DNA of 60,000 nt, from NCBI GenBank assembly GCA_002633005.1, contig NMRA01000283.1, positions 348,351 to 408,350 of the forward strand, written 5' to 3'. The position numbers were made by a program, and so were the translations under genes. Every line of letters begins with the position of its first letter. The stretch's first letter is position 1. Shown in pieces: positions 45,597 through 58,298 of the stretch. Below the pieces are notes generated by a model. The model saw nothing but the letters and a program-made list of their open reading frames with translations. It was not told where the DNA came from and did not search any database. Origin of the DNA: Phoronis australis. Taxonomy: Eukaryota > Phoronida > Phoronidae.

Positions 45597-46532
45597 TTTA
45601 TTGTATCCTTAGCGTCTTACTATATTCTAGATAAGATATTTCTGTGACCAACATGTATGTTAGAATCATAAAAATGTATCTTTATTATAGAATGATCATA
45701 TACTTCTGGATGACCGACCCCATTTGGCAAAAACAACCCAGTACTCCATACGGTCCTTTCACATTTACCTACCACTTATCTACAGATAGACACATGGCTT
45801 GCGTACTTCTGTCAGTCAGGTTTTTACATAGTAGCCTGGCACTTGCCGTTCACTTGTGATTATCGTTCATATACTTCAGATGTATTAAAACGACAATGAT
45901 GAAATTTCTACTCAATGTATCTCATCTGATTGTGGTGGTAAAGGTTAGTTTTTTACACCCCTCCAACAGTCAGACTCCAAAGAAAAATATAGCAGAAATG
46001 TCTTTTATCACATCAGGTATTGACAAATGTACAGGTACATTCTGTATATTTACAAGTTAACAGTTGAACGAGAACATCTCAAATGGACCAGTTCTGGGAA
46101 ATAAATAGTTTGACATTGAGAACTAGAAAAAAATAGGACAATATTTACAAAAATAAAAGCTTTATGTACAAAACAATCAGTCATGAAAAATGATTCTTCA
46201 AGAAGTTTGTGGAAAATCTATTGATTTTTCATGAATATCTAATATAAGTCACACTATTTACATACAGTACAAAAAGTCCAGCAAAACAAAGAACCTTTTG
46301 GATTCAACACAGATAACAAATTAACAAAACTGCTTAAGTCGATGTCTTATGAACAGTTCCAAAGAAATTGCAAAACTGGATATAATTTACACAGTAAAGC
46401 CGAAATCTCATATTTACACCTTAAAAATTTCAACATTTTATGCAAAAACTGGAACAAGTAACATGGAGACATCTTCTCTTGGAATAAAACCTCAACATCA
46501 CAGGATTCTTTCATTCCAATCCCACCCACAAT
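45597..46532 (-). other. Probable 3' UTR of CFAP251
   Basis: AT-rich sequence follows the CFAP251 stop codon. Minus-strand AATAAA hexamers occur near 45667 and 45599, either of which could serve cleavage and polyadenylation. No transcript evidence is available, so the 3' boundary is a guess. Confidence 0.35.
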
Positions 46533-46771
46533 TCATTCAACTTCTTCTTTGTTTGAAATTGTCAGAATATCAGCGTCTGATATCGGCAGACCAAATCCTA
46601 ACAAGTCATTGCAGAAATGATCCGCAGTGACATCCTGTGGCAGATTCTGGTCAATGATATCGCCAGCTGTTGATGGGTCAAACTCTTGCAGTTCGCTGCT
46701 ACCACCCTCCTCATTGAAGCCCAACAGTGTCGTCAAGTACTCGGCCAGTTCATATTCAGTCATATGTTCAC
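46533..46771 (-). CDS. CFAP251: CFAP251 terminal exon with stop
   Basis: Begins after TTGTAG with GT, completing Gly, and encodes [20 protein letters not shown], an acidic Gly/Ser/Asp region, [16 protein letters not shown] and an acidic tail ending NKEEVE. The stop TGA occupies 46533-46535. The unspliced ATG frame that starts at 46781 is not the protein start. Confidence 0.95.
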
Positions 46772-49700
46772 CTACAATCACATTTTACAAATGATTATTT
46801 ACACTTCTTCTGCACCCAAAAAACTCACAGGCTCATAAACACAACTCACTGACCACCCTATACAGTATAGAAAAATGGATCCTCAGCTCGTTTTTTGGGT
46901 GCACAACAGACGTCTCTGTGAATCCAGCATCATGCTTGGTGATTGGTGAGACCTATTTGGCAGTCGGTGAAAGTCTTGCTTTTGAGTCGGTGAATTGTAT
47001 TCGTATATGAAGGAACTATTGCTGTGAGTCTGGCAGCCTTGGAGCAATTGTATGACATTCGACAAATTTAAAGTTACCATGACAACTGCTATGCAGTAAC
47101 TTGTACAAACACGACACAGGCAAAATGCCAAGACTCATGAATGACAACTGGAGTTACTTTTGCACTTCCACTACAGATATTTCATCATTGCAAACCCATG
47201 AAACCAAGATATTTTTCAAAACTGTGACTACAGAAATATATAACAGGCACGAAAATTATGTCCTGGAAATTATGCAGCCAAAACACCATGACCAACTTTC
47301 CTTAAAGTTGCATTTTGCCCAGTTAAGCTGACTAAAACCAAAATTCAAATTAGGAGTTTTACGCTCATAAAATCAATCGCATAATAATCCTTACAGTGAT
47401 AGGATTCCATTTCCGTTAGAATCCTAACATGATAAAGAATATTACAAAGCAAAATGCCTAATTTGATTACTCATTTTTCAGCCAGTAAAACAAGGAAAAC
47501 AGTGGCTTCAATTAACATAAATCACATGGAGATTGCCACAACTCACACAGACATGATGAATCATACGCAGATTTTGTATCTGCATTCCATTACATCAAAA
47601 AGCATATCTGGGTTAAACTATTGACTAGGTGAATTTGACTGTCAAAAATGAAGATAAATGAAATTTTCATGACATTAAAATCTTCATTCTGGCCACTGCA
47701 TGCCCAGAGTTGTACGACACTTAGCTTTCTTCAAAATCTAAATTCTGCCTGATGGTTTGGTAATTGCCCCAATTATGTTGCATGCCCAGCAGAATTAATG
47801 AGGAGCATAATATGGCAACATTACACTAACGTTTTAAGTCGCATTTCTTGTCCGACTTTCAAAATTCAGAAACCCAATCATATGTACTTTTCACAAACTA
47901 TTCAAATATGCTATTTAAAAACTTTCAAAGCGAAAATTCAAAAATACTGTTGTCGCCCCAGTGTATTTATGACGGGTCTGATTACGTAAAGGACAATAAC
48001 ATCAGCAACCTGAGGCGATGTAATTAACTACAGCAGCATGGTGTCTTTGATCAATGCGGCAGATTTCGAGGTACTTGAACCAGTCGAGTTGTCCAATCTC
48101 GATCGGTGGGTGTGTCAAAGTAGGATTCTTTTCATGGAACACCCCTCAGTAACTGTCATATTCCAGACAAAAATCCCAATCACAAGAAGTCCCCCGATCC
48201 ATGAACTTACTAACCTTTACTCTGTAGTATGTCCAGAAGTTCACCCCGGTCCACTGCTGACCCTTGTTCAGTTGGCACACCAAGTATGTCAAAGGCCCAT
48301 TTCAGTTTCTCCAATGACAAACCGAAGGCTGGTCTATGATTTATGTACACTGGAAACGAGCAGAATAAAGCCGCGTATGACATCAATTTCAACAAGATGA
48401 ACAGTTGCAATTACGTTCTGATGAACACAATTGTTTATTGCCACTGTAGTAGAGAAAGTTTTTCTCGATGTTCTCAATAGAACATGTTGGAATAAAGGTA
48501 ACAAGTTATGCCAACAAATAGGATTCTACTGCATTTACTGTGCTTTGGCATCACTCTCTATAGTACAAGTCAAAAGCAATTCAGACAAAACGACCTGGAA
48601 TTTCCCATCATGATGGCTGGGCGGAAGCTGAAGTCATCGTCGGAGAAGTCTTTTTTCATCACCGAGAGAGAAGGGGAATTAACAGAAAAGTTGGTAACGT
48701 GGCTAAGCCACTCTGTAATTAGAATTTTACCACCCTAATAATTATTACCAGTTACATTTGCTGTCAACAGAATTGGCCATTGTGTCGTAGAAAATGGTAT
48801 TTTGTTTGTTTACTTTTGTCTTGTACTGTACTTTTACCAAATGCAAAGCGAAATGCTTCGTTTCTTAGCCATTTGATAACTCGCTATAAAAAACAGAGGA
48901 ATGTACTCAGCGAACACATTATGCTGTAAATCAAACCAGCCGACAGAGATAATTACACCTTTGAGTACCCAGCTGTGACAGTTGGTTTATTTACAGCTGT
49001 TACCATCAATAAATCATATCTTAGGAACGTAAATTGTTAGAGCAACCTCATTGACAGTACATGCATTTTTTCAACGGTGATACCAAAGTTCTAACGGAAA
49101 TGCATTTGTTAGCTGTTCAGTGCTTAACTAAAATAATCACAAGATTCCCATAATTGTGACTTGGTTAGAAAAAACGGTGTTACTGAGTTCCATGCCCTAC
49201 TCAGAATGAAACTAAATATAACTATGTTAAACTGAACGTCTTTTCATACGAGTGATATTATTACGCTATGGTTGCTGCCTCGAGAGAGTACTTTCAAAAG
49301 GTTGAAGGCCAAGTGAAAATACTTACTTGGTGCAGCCAACAAGGCAAATGACAGCAAACACATTAAAATGCGTGTGTAATAAAATATTTATTCCACAAAC
49401 TAAAAAGTTAATCCAGATTTTTTCGCCGGCTTTATTTTTTATCCCCATGCACTATAACCATGTCACGTGGCCGTACAGTAACCTCTTGGGCTACAGTATC
49501 GTCACGTGACACAGTTGTTGCACGGACGTGTGAAGACGTGTGTGATATAGTGAAAAATTATATTTTTTTTTGTTTTTAAATAATACCAGTTATCCAATAT
49601 GGTTCACAGATATATTGTTTCCACGAGCCACGACATTAGAAAACTGGTACATATGAAACTTTTCAAAAGTGTATTGGGATTTGAATGTCATTCCCCAAAT

Positions 49701-52700
49701 GAAACAGAGCTGGCCAAGGACAATTAAGTTGTAACACAAGGTTGTCATTAAGATTACCAAGTAGTAATAATTACTACTTCTATGAAATCCAAGCTGAAAT
49801 TGAATTTCCTGATTCTAAAATTTGGGACATGAGCAATTTTTGCACGTATCGCATCGCTCAAATTGTGGAACAGTGCATGTTTTTTGCAAAACAAAATTTG
49901 AAAATAAATGTTGAAGTAACACAGATCAGTTACACATTACTAAAAACTGCTGCCAGTGACCTTGAATTTGGGATGCACAATATTTCATTTCTTAAATTTG
50001 GTACAAGCCACAACCTTGAGCAAAATATTTGTTTTATTTTCATTGCCCCAAACTGGAGAATTTTCATGGTGAAATGAGACAGTGTTTCTGTGCGTAAGCT
50101 AGTCAGTCAGTAAGTCAAAAAGCTATTCATGGAATTCAATGAATTTCAAATGAGGTGATCTCCCATTCAAATACTTTCAAATTCTATGGTGGCATTTAGA
50201 TCGTAAAATAATTTACTAATTGGGCAAGTAAGTGTACAAGCCAAGTCAGCCTATTCTGTAAAGAATGCCGGTAGTGGTATCAGTCATCTATGCTCCCAGA
50301 CAGCACCCCCCCACCCCCCCAAAAATATGCTAGTTATTAAAGTAAACATGTTTGAGTTTTGCACTCGTGAGGTATTGGTGTTCTCCACACTAAAAAATTC
50401 AACCACATTGGGACAAACACACACAATGATACTCTTCTGTTCAAAATGAAAAAATCAATTGTGTGGCATGGTATTTAAACAGGTCTGAGGCAAAATCAAA
50501 CAGGTGGAGGCGACCTGTTAATACAAGTCATCGAGAACACTAGGTGTGAATCATTCAAAGTCTCTGTTAGGGAAGTGGAATGTATCACCTCACTTCATGC
50601 TATTCAGGATAAACACGGACAAACAGACAATCGACTTGGCTTCAGAAACAGTCGCTTGAACACAAAACAATGGAGAAAGCACCAGTGAGTGTACATCAGT
50701 GAACTGTGGCACTGTACCAAACACCTGTGCCTACTAGAGCTGTACTTCAACATTTACAATTTGTGAATGTAATGTGATGCAATCAGGTGTAGTCACTGAA
50801 TGAGGGCACTCAGTGCCTTCATAAAGGGGTTCCTAGCAGTAATTTTTGAATTGATAAACGTTGCTTATAAGTTCCACTTTAAAATATAGACAAACACTGA
50901 TGAGGGGTTGTGGACAGTACAAGCGTCAGTCGTGATAGAAAATTATGACATGTTTTCCCTCGCGAGATGCTAAAGCTAGTGGCTAGAGAAGCAATGGAAC
51001 TTAATAGGCCTGTCCACATGTAGCACAAGTCTAACTCTAAGGTATTTACCCACAATGCAACAAATGTGTGAAGTACTGTCTCACTTGTTCATATGGAAAT
51101 GAACTAGTCATCATTTGATATCTTAATTATCATAAAATTTATCATTCTAGTGCAGGCAAACGTATATCATTGCATTTTGACATGCAACACTAACACCAAG
51201 AAATTAGTAAGAAGGCAAACATCAGAGCTGGATGCCCATAACAATCAAGGTAGTTTCAAGAGTTCACTTTTGTTGTTGGACATGGATATGTCAAATTGTC
51301 AGAAATGAAATCTCAGCATTTTAGGTAACTGAGTAGCAGATGGAAACAAAATAGCCTTTATTTTTCAGAACAAGAAACGTCAGGGAAGCTTTCAGTTACA
51401 TACGTTTAATGAAATCTCCAAGGTCTATCTCGTCCACGTATTGTCCGGTGACAACATATTCGCTGTACTTAACTTCGTTGAGCATGTCATCAATCTGAAA
51501 GAAGGTTAATGTTCCATTATGCACATGGGGTAAAATCCGCAAGATTCACGCATGAACAGTAAATCATGACAGTGACTTATTGTCCTCGTTGAAAATGTGA
51601 ATTATATTGACAGCAGATTTGTCACGGGGTTAATAAAATTTTTTTTAAGTATGCTTCAGAACATTAGTGCATAACATTAATAACATGGCAAACTAGACAC
51701 GTCAAACTGTGCAAACAACAGGTTTAAAAATTATTTATGATCGGTAAAAGCGTGACACGTGTTACACACCTTTATTGTTATAAGGAAGATAAATGAATTG
51801 ATGCAGCTTAAGTTTTCAAACATGAACTTTAGCTAGAAAGCATCAGTTGGCTTCATATTTATTTATTTATTTATTTATTTGTTTAAACTTCTTTAAAAGA
51901 CTGGGTGACCACTTCAGTGAATACACTGATTTTCAAGTGGGCCCAGTCGGAAATAATAAGCGACTCAATAAACAACCATATACGACATTCCGCATATTAC
52001 AGAACCTGACATATCTGAGTAAAAATTTGTATTTTGGGTATGATATAACGAGATTTTCTGACACGAACCTCTTCCTCAGATGGGTAAAATCCCATAGCTC
52101 TCATTACAAATGGCACTTCAGTCAGCGGTATCTTTGTAGATATGCTTCTAGAGTCCATTGTGTTAACACCTTGGCTGAAATGTGGGGAAAACAAAGACTG
52201 ATGATCTGTAATAATAATCACAAACTAAAAAACATATTAATCCGCAAATGTTAAGCCGATGTGGTAAATATAAATCGCAAACGTTTCTAAGTCTGGTCTG
52301 CATGCCATCTGGTGACCACATCACGTGACCTAATGAATATAAGTCTGAGAAGATTTCTGCCTCGACCGGGACTCGAACCCGAGACCGTCTGCTAGCCATG
52401 CAGACGCTCTAGTTGAAACTAATGAAGAGTTTACCATAGACAAACACTGTAAATAATAGGTCTGAATTATCAAGACGTCAACTTCTGGTTTTGAGAATGC
52501 TTGCCATTTGACTCTTTGAATTTTACAAAAATGATATCTATTATGTAGTAAGTGATACTGGGCTCTAACTTAGGCAAAACATTGGAAAATACCAACCTTC
52601 TGATCTGAGCATAGTAAAAATAGTCTTCAAGTTCAGCAAATAACTCTCCCTCTCTGCCACCATCGAGGAGACCATAGAAGGGGATGAGGTCTTCTCCTCC

Positions 52701-55700
52701 TAGCCGAGCTTGGGCCTCAAGAGCACTGCAAGGTTAAGTACACTGATGAGTGAAAAGATTTGTTTGTGAGGTTATTAATTTGTCCACATAAGTGTTTCAC
52801 TATGTTGTTTTAATTCTGTATATTTAACAAAACCTCAAACCTTTACTACAATTTAAAACATTTTTCACTTTTCATGAGGGAAGTATGAAAAGACCATATT
52901 TATGATCACATGTGTGCATTCAAATTACAAGTCAGTCACTACTATGAAATTCAATGACAATTAAAGGAATTTAAATTGAATTTCTTGATCAGAACAAGCA
53001 ATGAGTTGATCATCACACGCATTGTGTTGATCAGAACATGCTTTTTGTTGATCATAGTATGCATTGATAATTAAATGCACCACAGTACACTATTATAAAC
53101 ACTGCATTGGTCATGATAATATTCATTACATTGACACACACTGTGTTAATCATTACATACATTGTGTTGATCTCCCACTGGTGCACTGTGGCATCAGGGC
53201 CACCCGCTGTGAACACAAACTTCCCATCGTAGCTGACATCTAGATTACTGGCTCCAGTAGGGTGCGCTATGAGTGCCATGGAATTATGCGGGTTGCCAGT
53301 CAGTGGTAGAATAGACAGACCAACCTTATCCATAGTCATGTAAGCGACATAGTGTTTATCCTTGTGTGGGTTCTCAGTTGGTATCATGACCATTCTAGAA
53401 AGGTGAAACCATAAAAAATCTATTTAGCACACTCATTCAGATATCAAAAATGAAGACCTCAGCACTGCACGAAAAGTTGACAGTCAGGTTATTGGACTAA
53501 AAGTTTCGTAGCAAATAAAATATGAGAACAGGGGTTCCCAAGTCTCAAACAAAAATGCTTAGGTATCTCAGGGTGGAATACATGGTAATGTTCATGAAAA
53601 ATCCTGGTCACATACCTAAGCAAGACCATGGGTCTGTTTGAAGAAAAGTGACTTAAGACTTGAGACGGAAATTTGATCTTATGCTCCACATTTTTATTTC
53701 TAAAATATAATTGAAACTCACTTTAGAAAAGAATAAAGTATCTGAGAATATACCTATAGCTGTTGTTATTGAGAAAATTTGTACAAGTTATTTTCAGGCA
53801 GTGATGTTCTCACTCAGTCATAATTACATGACCAAAACTTTACTTGGCATTTATTGTGAAGTGGAAGAGTAAGACCAAATTTCTGTCTTACGTAACTTTC
53901 ACGAACCAGACCTGAGCTTACACCATAATGTATTTCAATGTTCATCAATTATAGAAAAATTTGCATAAGCTGGATTATGCCTAACTTGGACAAAATTTCT
54001 GTTTGCCTGGCCCTTCAGATAAGTCGAATTTTATCTTGTTTGCATAAAATGTCTCGATCCAGTTTGATCCGGTTTATGCGAGTTTTGCCATTGTGTTGAA
54101 AAGGCTAATGGAAGACATTTGACCATTGGTCTGCAGCCAGTATTAACACGCATTCCAATCGCTTGCCAAGTTCTCCTTACTTTTGTATAGGTGAGCCGTA
54201 GGTGGGACCCAGCAATGTTCGCCGACACATTTTGGTTGTTGCATTGTACAGTTTCAATTTAAACTGCAAAATAGAAAAATACAGTGTTACTTATAAACTG
54301 CATTTTCAAGTAGGATTCAAATAAAAATAGCAAATATTTAAATGCACTGATATCGCGTGTGAGAGCTGAAAATAGAGAATTCAAAGTGTTTATTGGACTG
54401 CTGGACCATGATAAAAGTCTGTACGTTGCTATTGAAAACGTGACAGGAAAAGTTCCACGACTTCTCGGATAGTTTAAATTTCAATCAAAAGATGTCATGG
54501 GGCACCACAAAACAACAAAATTGAGTTTCAAATCATGTTCAAGTAAAAGCAGACATCAAAATTTCAGCTCATCACAATGATATCATGTGGTTGGCATGAT
54601 AGATTTCTCCTCACCAGACCACAGCAATTCAGCAAATTTCAATATTCCATTGATTTTTTATCCACCTTGATGTTGTATGTGCCTGGATTCTAAGCGCAAA
54701 AGCCCATGCAATTAAAAGTGGTAATTCCTTATCTTATTTCCAAAATGTAATCTTAATTCCTTGGAATACTCATCTCCGAAATGCCGTGGTCAACATCTTG
54801 GCACAATTACCAAAGCAATGCTAAGCCACACAGGCACTCATTCTCACTTCCATTGACCAACCACATGAGGGAAGTCCAATATGCAAATTACATTACACAC
54901 ATTTCGAGCATAGAAGGAGTAACAAGTCTGCATAGTGGCTGAGAGTTTTACAGGGATGGTTGTTAGTCATGGGTGTCATTCACATACAATAGGCGTTTTG
55001 AACCCTGCTTTTATAGTCATACAGCTGTCTCAGTTGGCCGCTGTGTAAGTAAACACAGCTTAACACAGGGTTCATGGTCTTGGCTGAGAAGACAATTATT
55101 TTATCAGCCCATATGGGTTTCAAATAGCTGAGCCCAGAATCTCATTAGTCGGACCTTGCACTCTCGACCACTTCCATCACTTTTTCCGCCACAAACATCG
55201 CCAATATTGCTTTATAAAGGATTTGATATTTATTTACTTTTACCTGATAATTTCAAGAGAAACATGTTTTCAAATTTCTTTACATTTTAAGGCCGTGCAT
55301 AACAATTTTCCATCCCCTAAAGTACCTAGAGAATGGATAAATCGTCAACAGCCAATTGCATGGGACCCGGATTCTGAGAACCAGTTTGACTCCTGTTAAT
55401 TAGTGGAGAAAATTGGTTCTCAAAATGCAAGATCCCTGTGACTATTACTGGTAAATCTGTAATTATAGTTGACAGACCTGCATACACCAGAAAGCTAATA
55501 TCCCTCCAAGACTGCCAACGCCAGAACAAATTCACATGCTTCAGTTTAATTGGAAAGTAAGATAAACAGTGGCCCAAAACAAGAAATTGGTGCTTCGAAG
55601 GTAAGTAATCCAATTAGACTGAGTAATGAAAATACCTACCTGATCATTGGCAGTAACAATGAAGTGTTCCTTAGTAAGCGGAGGGTACCACGCCATACAC

Positions 55701-58157
55701 TGAGGAATAGCACTTTGTTCTATACGGTCAGAGGCAAGGATTTTCAGGTTATCCTTGTAACTATTCTGAAGGTCGTACTCAATCTGAAACATATCACAGG
55801 TGGGAGTGACTAACCACGCAGGCTGACCACCAGCATGCCACAAGAATAGCGTTCACAGACCATGCTACACCAAGACTAGGCTAGGTGAGGTGCTTTACCC
55901 CAGCGAAGCAGCAAGTCAAGTCTATTCATAAAGACATGCCCAAGTAAATCTTTGTTAGAAAGTACAGTGCTTGTAATTATTTCACCAGATTAGGTTTATT
56001 GCATTAGAAAAGGTATGGTAAGGCGCTGTCTGCAGGTGATCAGGGTGAGCGGGGAGGGGGGGATTTGTAAAGGCAACTTATAAGTCATGAGGAACCTAAA
56101 AGAATTTACTTAAAATCCAGTGTCCCTTAAAAAAAGTTGATGTTTTGTTGAGCGCTATTTGGAAAGACAATTTCTACTTATTTGGTTTGCCTATTGGTAT
56201 TTTGTTGAGGATTTTCACATAAACGAAGCAGTCTCTTCAAAATCAGACACAACAGAAAAAACACGCAAAATACACTGTATTTATGTTCAATGCTAATATG
56301 TAATTTTAAAATCCGAATGCTGTTAACCATTTTGATAAGTATCAGTCAGACCTCCATATCACAAGCCTTAACGACGTAGCTCATGACATCATTGGTTCAA
56401 CACAGTAAACCAGACATTCAGTCGAGAAGAAAGTGAAACACGCTCACAGAGAAGAAATCGTGCATTGATTGAAAGGATAACAAATCATAAAATTTTAATT
56501 TTGTGACAAATGTACGTTGGCTACATTAATTAAAGTTTCCCTTCTTCCTGTTTAGCTTGCTAAGAAACAAAAATCAAATTGGGTCTTTTATTCACTGATG
56601 GTTTCGAAACCAACAGCGACTCAAGGAAATGGTAACAAGCACCAGCACTTACCAGTACTCGATCCTCTGCAAGTGACAATAGGCGTGGTACACCTGTGTC
56701 TAGCTCTTCACCAAACATAACATCACGGATGCGCTTGTAGTGCGCTCTATGCCTACCGATGTACACCCAGGTGTCCTCATCGGGGGAATTTCCCTCTCGG
56801 AACACAGTCATCGTGTACTCGGCGTCCTATGAACAACAAAACAAGAAAGTAGTGCATTTTGTGGGTGTCAAAGACAAAACTACACACAACCAGTCTAGAA
56901 TGGAAGATGCAAAGCTGACTTTTGACATTTTCATCACATCCAGGTGTATTTAACAAGACCAGTTCAAGACCACCTTACATTTTTAGCTAAATAGCTAATA
57001 ACCTTGAATAAATAAAATGCCACTTGCAACCCAATCCAAGCATTGAGTTTTTATGAAAAGTGACGTTCGCGCTCATTACATCTTGTTTACAAACCAGACT
57101 TCACAAGAGAACAGACAAGTCTACATTATGTATTCATAAAGAAACACTCAGGTGGTCACTGCAATGGGCCCACCTAAGCAGCCTGCGTCTGGTATAACAT
57201 GTATCAGAGACCACCTGCAATTATTTTTATATAACACTTACAGCTGTGGCCAGGTACTTGGAATCTAAGGAGAATTTACAAATGGTGATGGCGTCTTTAG
57301 CGTAACGAAATGGTTCTTTGGTCTCGTCCTGTAACGTCAGACCATCTAGGACTCGAACAACGCCATTGACAAAACCAACAGCTGCGGAAGAAGAGAAATT
57401 CGTGTTACTGATGCGATAAGAAGACAAGGAATAATGTCGACATTTCAGTGCTTTTTCATAAAAAATGCATCACAGCATTATTACCTGTGCTGCTGATCTG
57501 TTCGGGCTTTAGGTATCAAATTGAAAATACGTTGCAACCCTAACAGCAAAGCTGTGTATTTATCCAAGTACGTACAAAAGTATAGAATTCACAAAGTAAA
57601 AAATATATATTTTCTGAAAGTAGAATCCATGTAGAATTTTGATTTTTGACTTTACTAAGCCATTATAAATTGGATCACAAGACATTATTTAGAAAAATTA
57701 AACAAATTAAACCAAAAGAGGTGCGTTTATGGCAACAGCATCAAACATATAACCAAATTTCTTTTCCTGTCAATGTTTAAAATGGAGTCTATGGTTTTCC
57801 AAATTAATTGTCATTTTGTTTTATGCAACTTTGAGTCTTTACATAATAGCTCTAACCGTTGATAACACTCTTTTGAGTAAACTCTTTGTTCAGGCAGGTC
57901 ACCAAATGTTCCAAAACCAGACATGTCGATAAAACGCATCAACGTTTACAATTGACCTCCCTTTCCAAAACACAGACAACCCACCAAAGGTTCCAAAATC
58001 AGTACGTTAATGCTTACCAATATATCGACCTTTGGGGTCAAATTGGCAGGATCGAATCAGTTGGTTCTTTGGGAAAAACCTCGAAGCAAGAATTGTCTTC
58101 GCTTCATAGTCCCACAGTTGAAGTTGACCACTATAGCTACCTAGCACCACTTTAGGT
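46533..58157 (-). CDS. CFAP251: CFAP251 (WDR66), C-terminal half, eleven 3' exons
   Basis: Eleven minus-strand exons splice with GT-AG borders and fully compatible phases into 537 residues plus a TGA stop. The order matches the C-terminal half of CFAP251/WDR66: WD40 blades (for example [72 protein letters not shown]), then the linker [15 protein letters not shown], then an EF-hand-like region ([20 protein letters not shown]) and a second helical unit ([17 protein letters not shown]). In Chlamydomonas this protein belongs to the calmodulin- and spoke-associated complex at the base of radial spoke 3, with CFAP61 and CFAP91. Human mutations cause multiple morphological abnormalities of the sperm flagellum. 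The N-terminal part and the promoter lie beyond the right edge. The acidic loops expected of working EF-hands are missing. Confidence 0.95.
47293..47460. repeat. Dispersed repeat, copy B with inverted end
   Basis: TTAAAGTTGCATTTTGCCC at the left and AAAGCAAAATGCC at the right are roughly inverted, suggesting a MITE of about 170 bases. The left half matches 19343-19425. Lies in the last CFAP251 intron. Confidence 0.45.
48215..48349 (-). CDS. CFAP251: CFAP251 exon, second helical unit
   Basis: After TTTCCAG, encodes [20 protein letters not shown] then [20 protein letters not shown], ending AAAG|GTTAGT. The upstream C plus TG gives Leu at the junction, consistent with FIKLYINHRP. The plus-strand frame across this exon is a shadow. 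Confidence 0.94.
48350..51403 (-). other. CFAP251 intron (3.1 kb)
   Basis: GTATGT to TTTCCAG on the minus strand. A 111-codon plus-strand frame at 49742-50077 has no family resemblance and AT-rich composition. A C tract lies at about 50305-50321. No other element identified. Confidence 0.7.
51404..51494 (-). CDS. CFAP251: CFAP251 exon, degenerate EF loop
   Basis: Encodes [20 protein letters not shown] and [10 protein letters not shown], ending in C before GTATGT. It replaces the calcium-binding loop of a calmodulin-like hand with a longer loop lacking the alternating acidic ligands. It contains no start codon frame of its own. Confidence 0.94.
51858..51881. repeat. ATTT microsatellite
   Basis: About six tandem ATTT units in a CFAP251 intron. 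Confidence 0.9.
52069..52174 (-). CDS. CFAP251: CFAP251 exon, EF-hand-like helix
   Basis: Starts with one base completing Ser, then [20 protein letters not shown] and [15 protein letters not shown] before GTTCGT. The sequence [12 protein letters not shown] resembles the helix entering the third EF-hand of calmodulin. Confidence 0.94.
52280..52433 (-). mobile_element. tRNA-derived SINE in CFAP251 intron
   Basis: The minus strand has a degenerate A box, an intact 6-bp anticodon stem with a 7-base loop ATGGCTA (52387-52405), and a perfect B box GGTTCGAGTCC (52369-52379). A body follows with GGTCACGTGATGTGGTCACC and GCATGCAGACCAGACTTAGA. The frame RSRVRVPVE across it is the usual artefact of translating a tRNA-like T arm. 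Confidence 0.72.
52597..52725 (-). CDS. CFAP251: CFAP251 exon, linker after the propeller
   Basis: Encodes [18 protein letters not shown], then [20 protein letters not shown], ending in AG before GTTGGT. This acidic aromatic linker joins the WD40 region to the EF-hand-like region. It has no ATG and can be found only by splicing logic. Confidence 0.93.
53161..53394 (-). CDS. CFAP251: CFAP251 exon, last WD40 blade
   Basis: After TTTCTAG, encodes [37 protein letters not shown], then the blade [20 protein letters not shown]. The donor is AT|GTATGT after EINT, and the split codon becomes Ile with the next exon. The apparent C-terminal extension in the unspliced frame is intron. Confidence 0.95.
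54181..54263 (-). CDS. CFAP251: CFAP251 exon, WD40 region
   Basis: A short exon of 27 codons plus two bases. It follows TTTGCAG and encodes [20 protein letters not shown], then TYGSPIQ, ending AA|GTAAGG. The split lysine codon is finished by the next exon. Confidence 0.95.
55640..55783 (-). CDS. CFAP251: CFAP251 exon, WD40 blade
   Basis: Begins [16 protein letters not shown] after TTTCAG and ends HFIVTANDQ before GTAGGT, 48 codons in phase 0. It includes [15 protein letters not shown], a stretch highly typical of this protein. Confidence 0.96.
56653..56826 (-). CDS. CFAP251: CFAP251 exon, WD40 blade
   Basis: Phase 0 at both ends (TAG|GAC and CTG|GTAAGT). Encodes [13 protein letters not shown], then [18 protein letters not shown] and [11 protein letters not shown], the histidine-containing turn and strand of a propeller blade. 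Confidence 0.95.
57242..57381 (-). CDS. CFAP251: CFAP251 exon, WD40 blade
   Basis: After CCGCAG, encodes [14 protein letters not shown] and ends KYLATA before GTAAGT, covering the end of one WD40 blade and the start of the next. Phases 1 and 0 fit its neighbours. Confidence 0.94.
58018..58157 (-). CDS. CFAP251: CFAP251 exon (first certain exon in window)
   Basis: Starts after TTTCAG with one base finishing a split codon, then [20 protein letters not shown], a typical WD40 blade ending in WD. It ends RYI plus one base before GTAAGC. The next exon supplies the other two bases to make Ala. Confidence 0.93.
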
Positions 58158-58298
58158 CTGAAACAGAACATAAGTTTTGCGATAATATTAGAATTATACA
58201 TGTTCCTCCAGGAATTTAAGATTGATAAGTATTTGTCACATAATGACCAAATTGTCCTCATGGTGATGACCAGCTACTGACTACTCTGTATCTCTCAC

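Noticed and set aside
48038-48400. 120-codon plus-strand frame
   Set aside because: It overlaps the CFAP251 exon at 48215-48349 on the opposite strand and has no motif of its own.
49742-50077. 111-codon plus-strand frame in a CFAP251 intron
   Set aside because: No recognised domain, AT-rich chance-like composition and no splice or promoter support.
52163-52399. Minus-strand frame with RSRVRVPVE motif
   Set aside because: This is the usual translation of a tRNA-like T arm; the underlying sequence is a SINE.
52387-52405. Possible functional tRNA-Ala (GGC loop)
   Set aside because: The anticodon hairpin and B box are good, but the D arm and acceptor stem do not pair and a SINE body follows.
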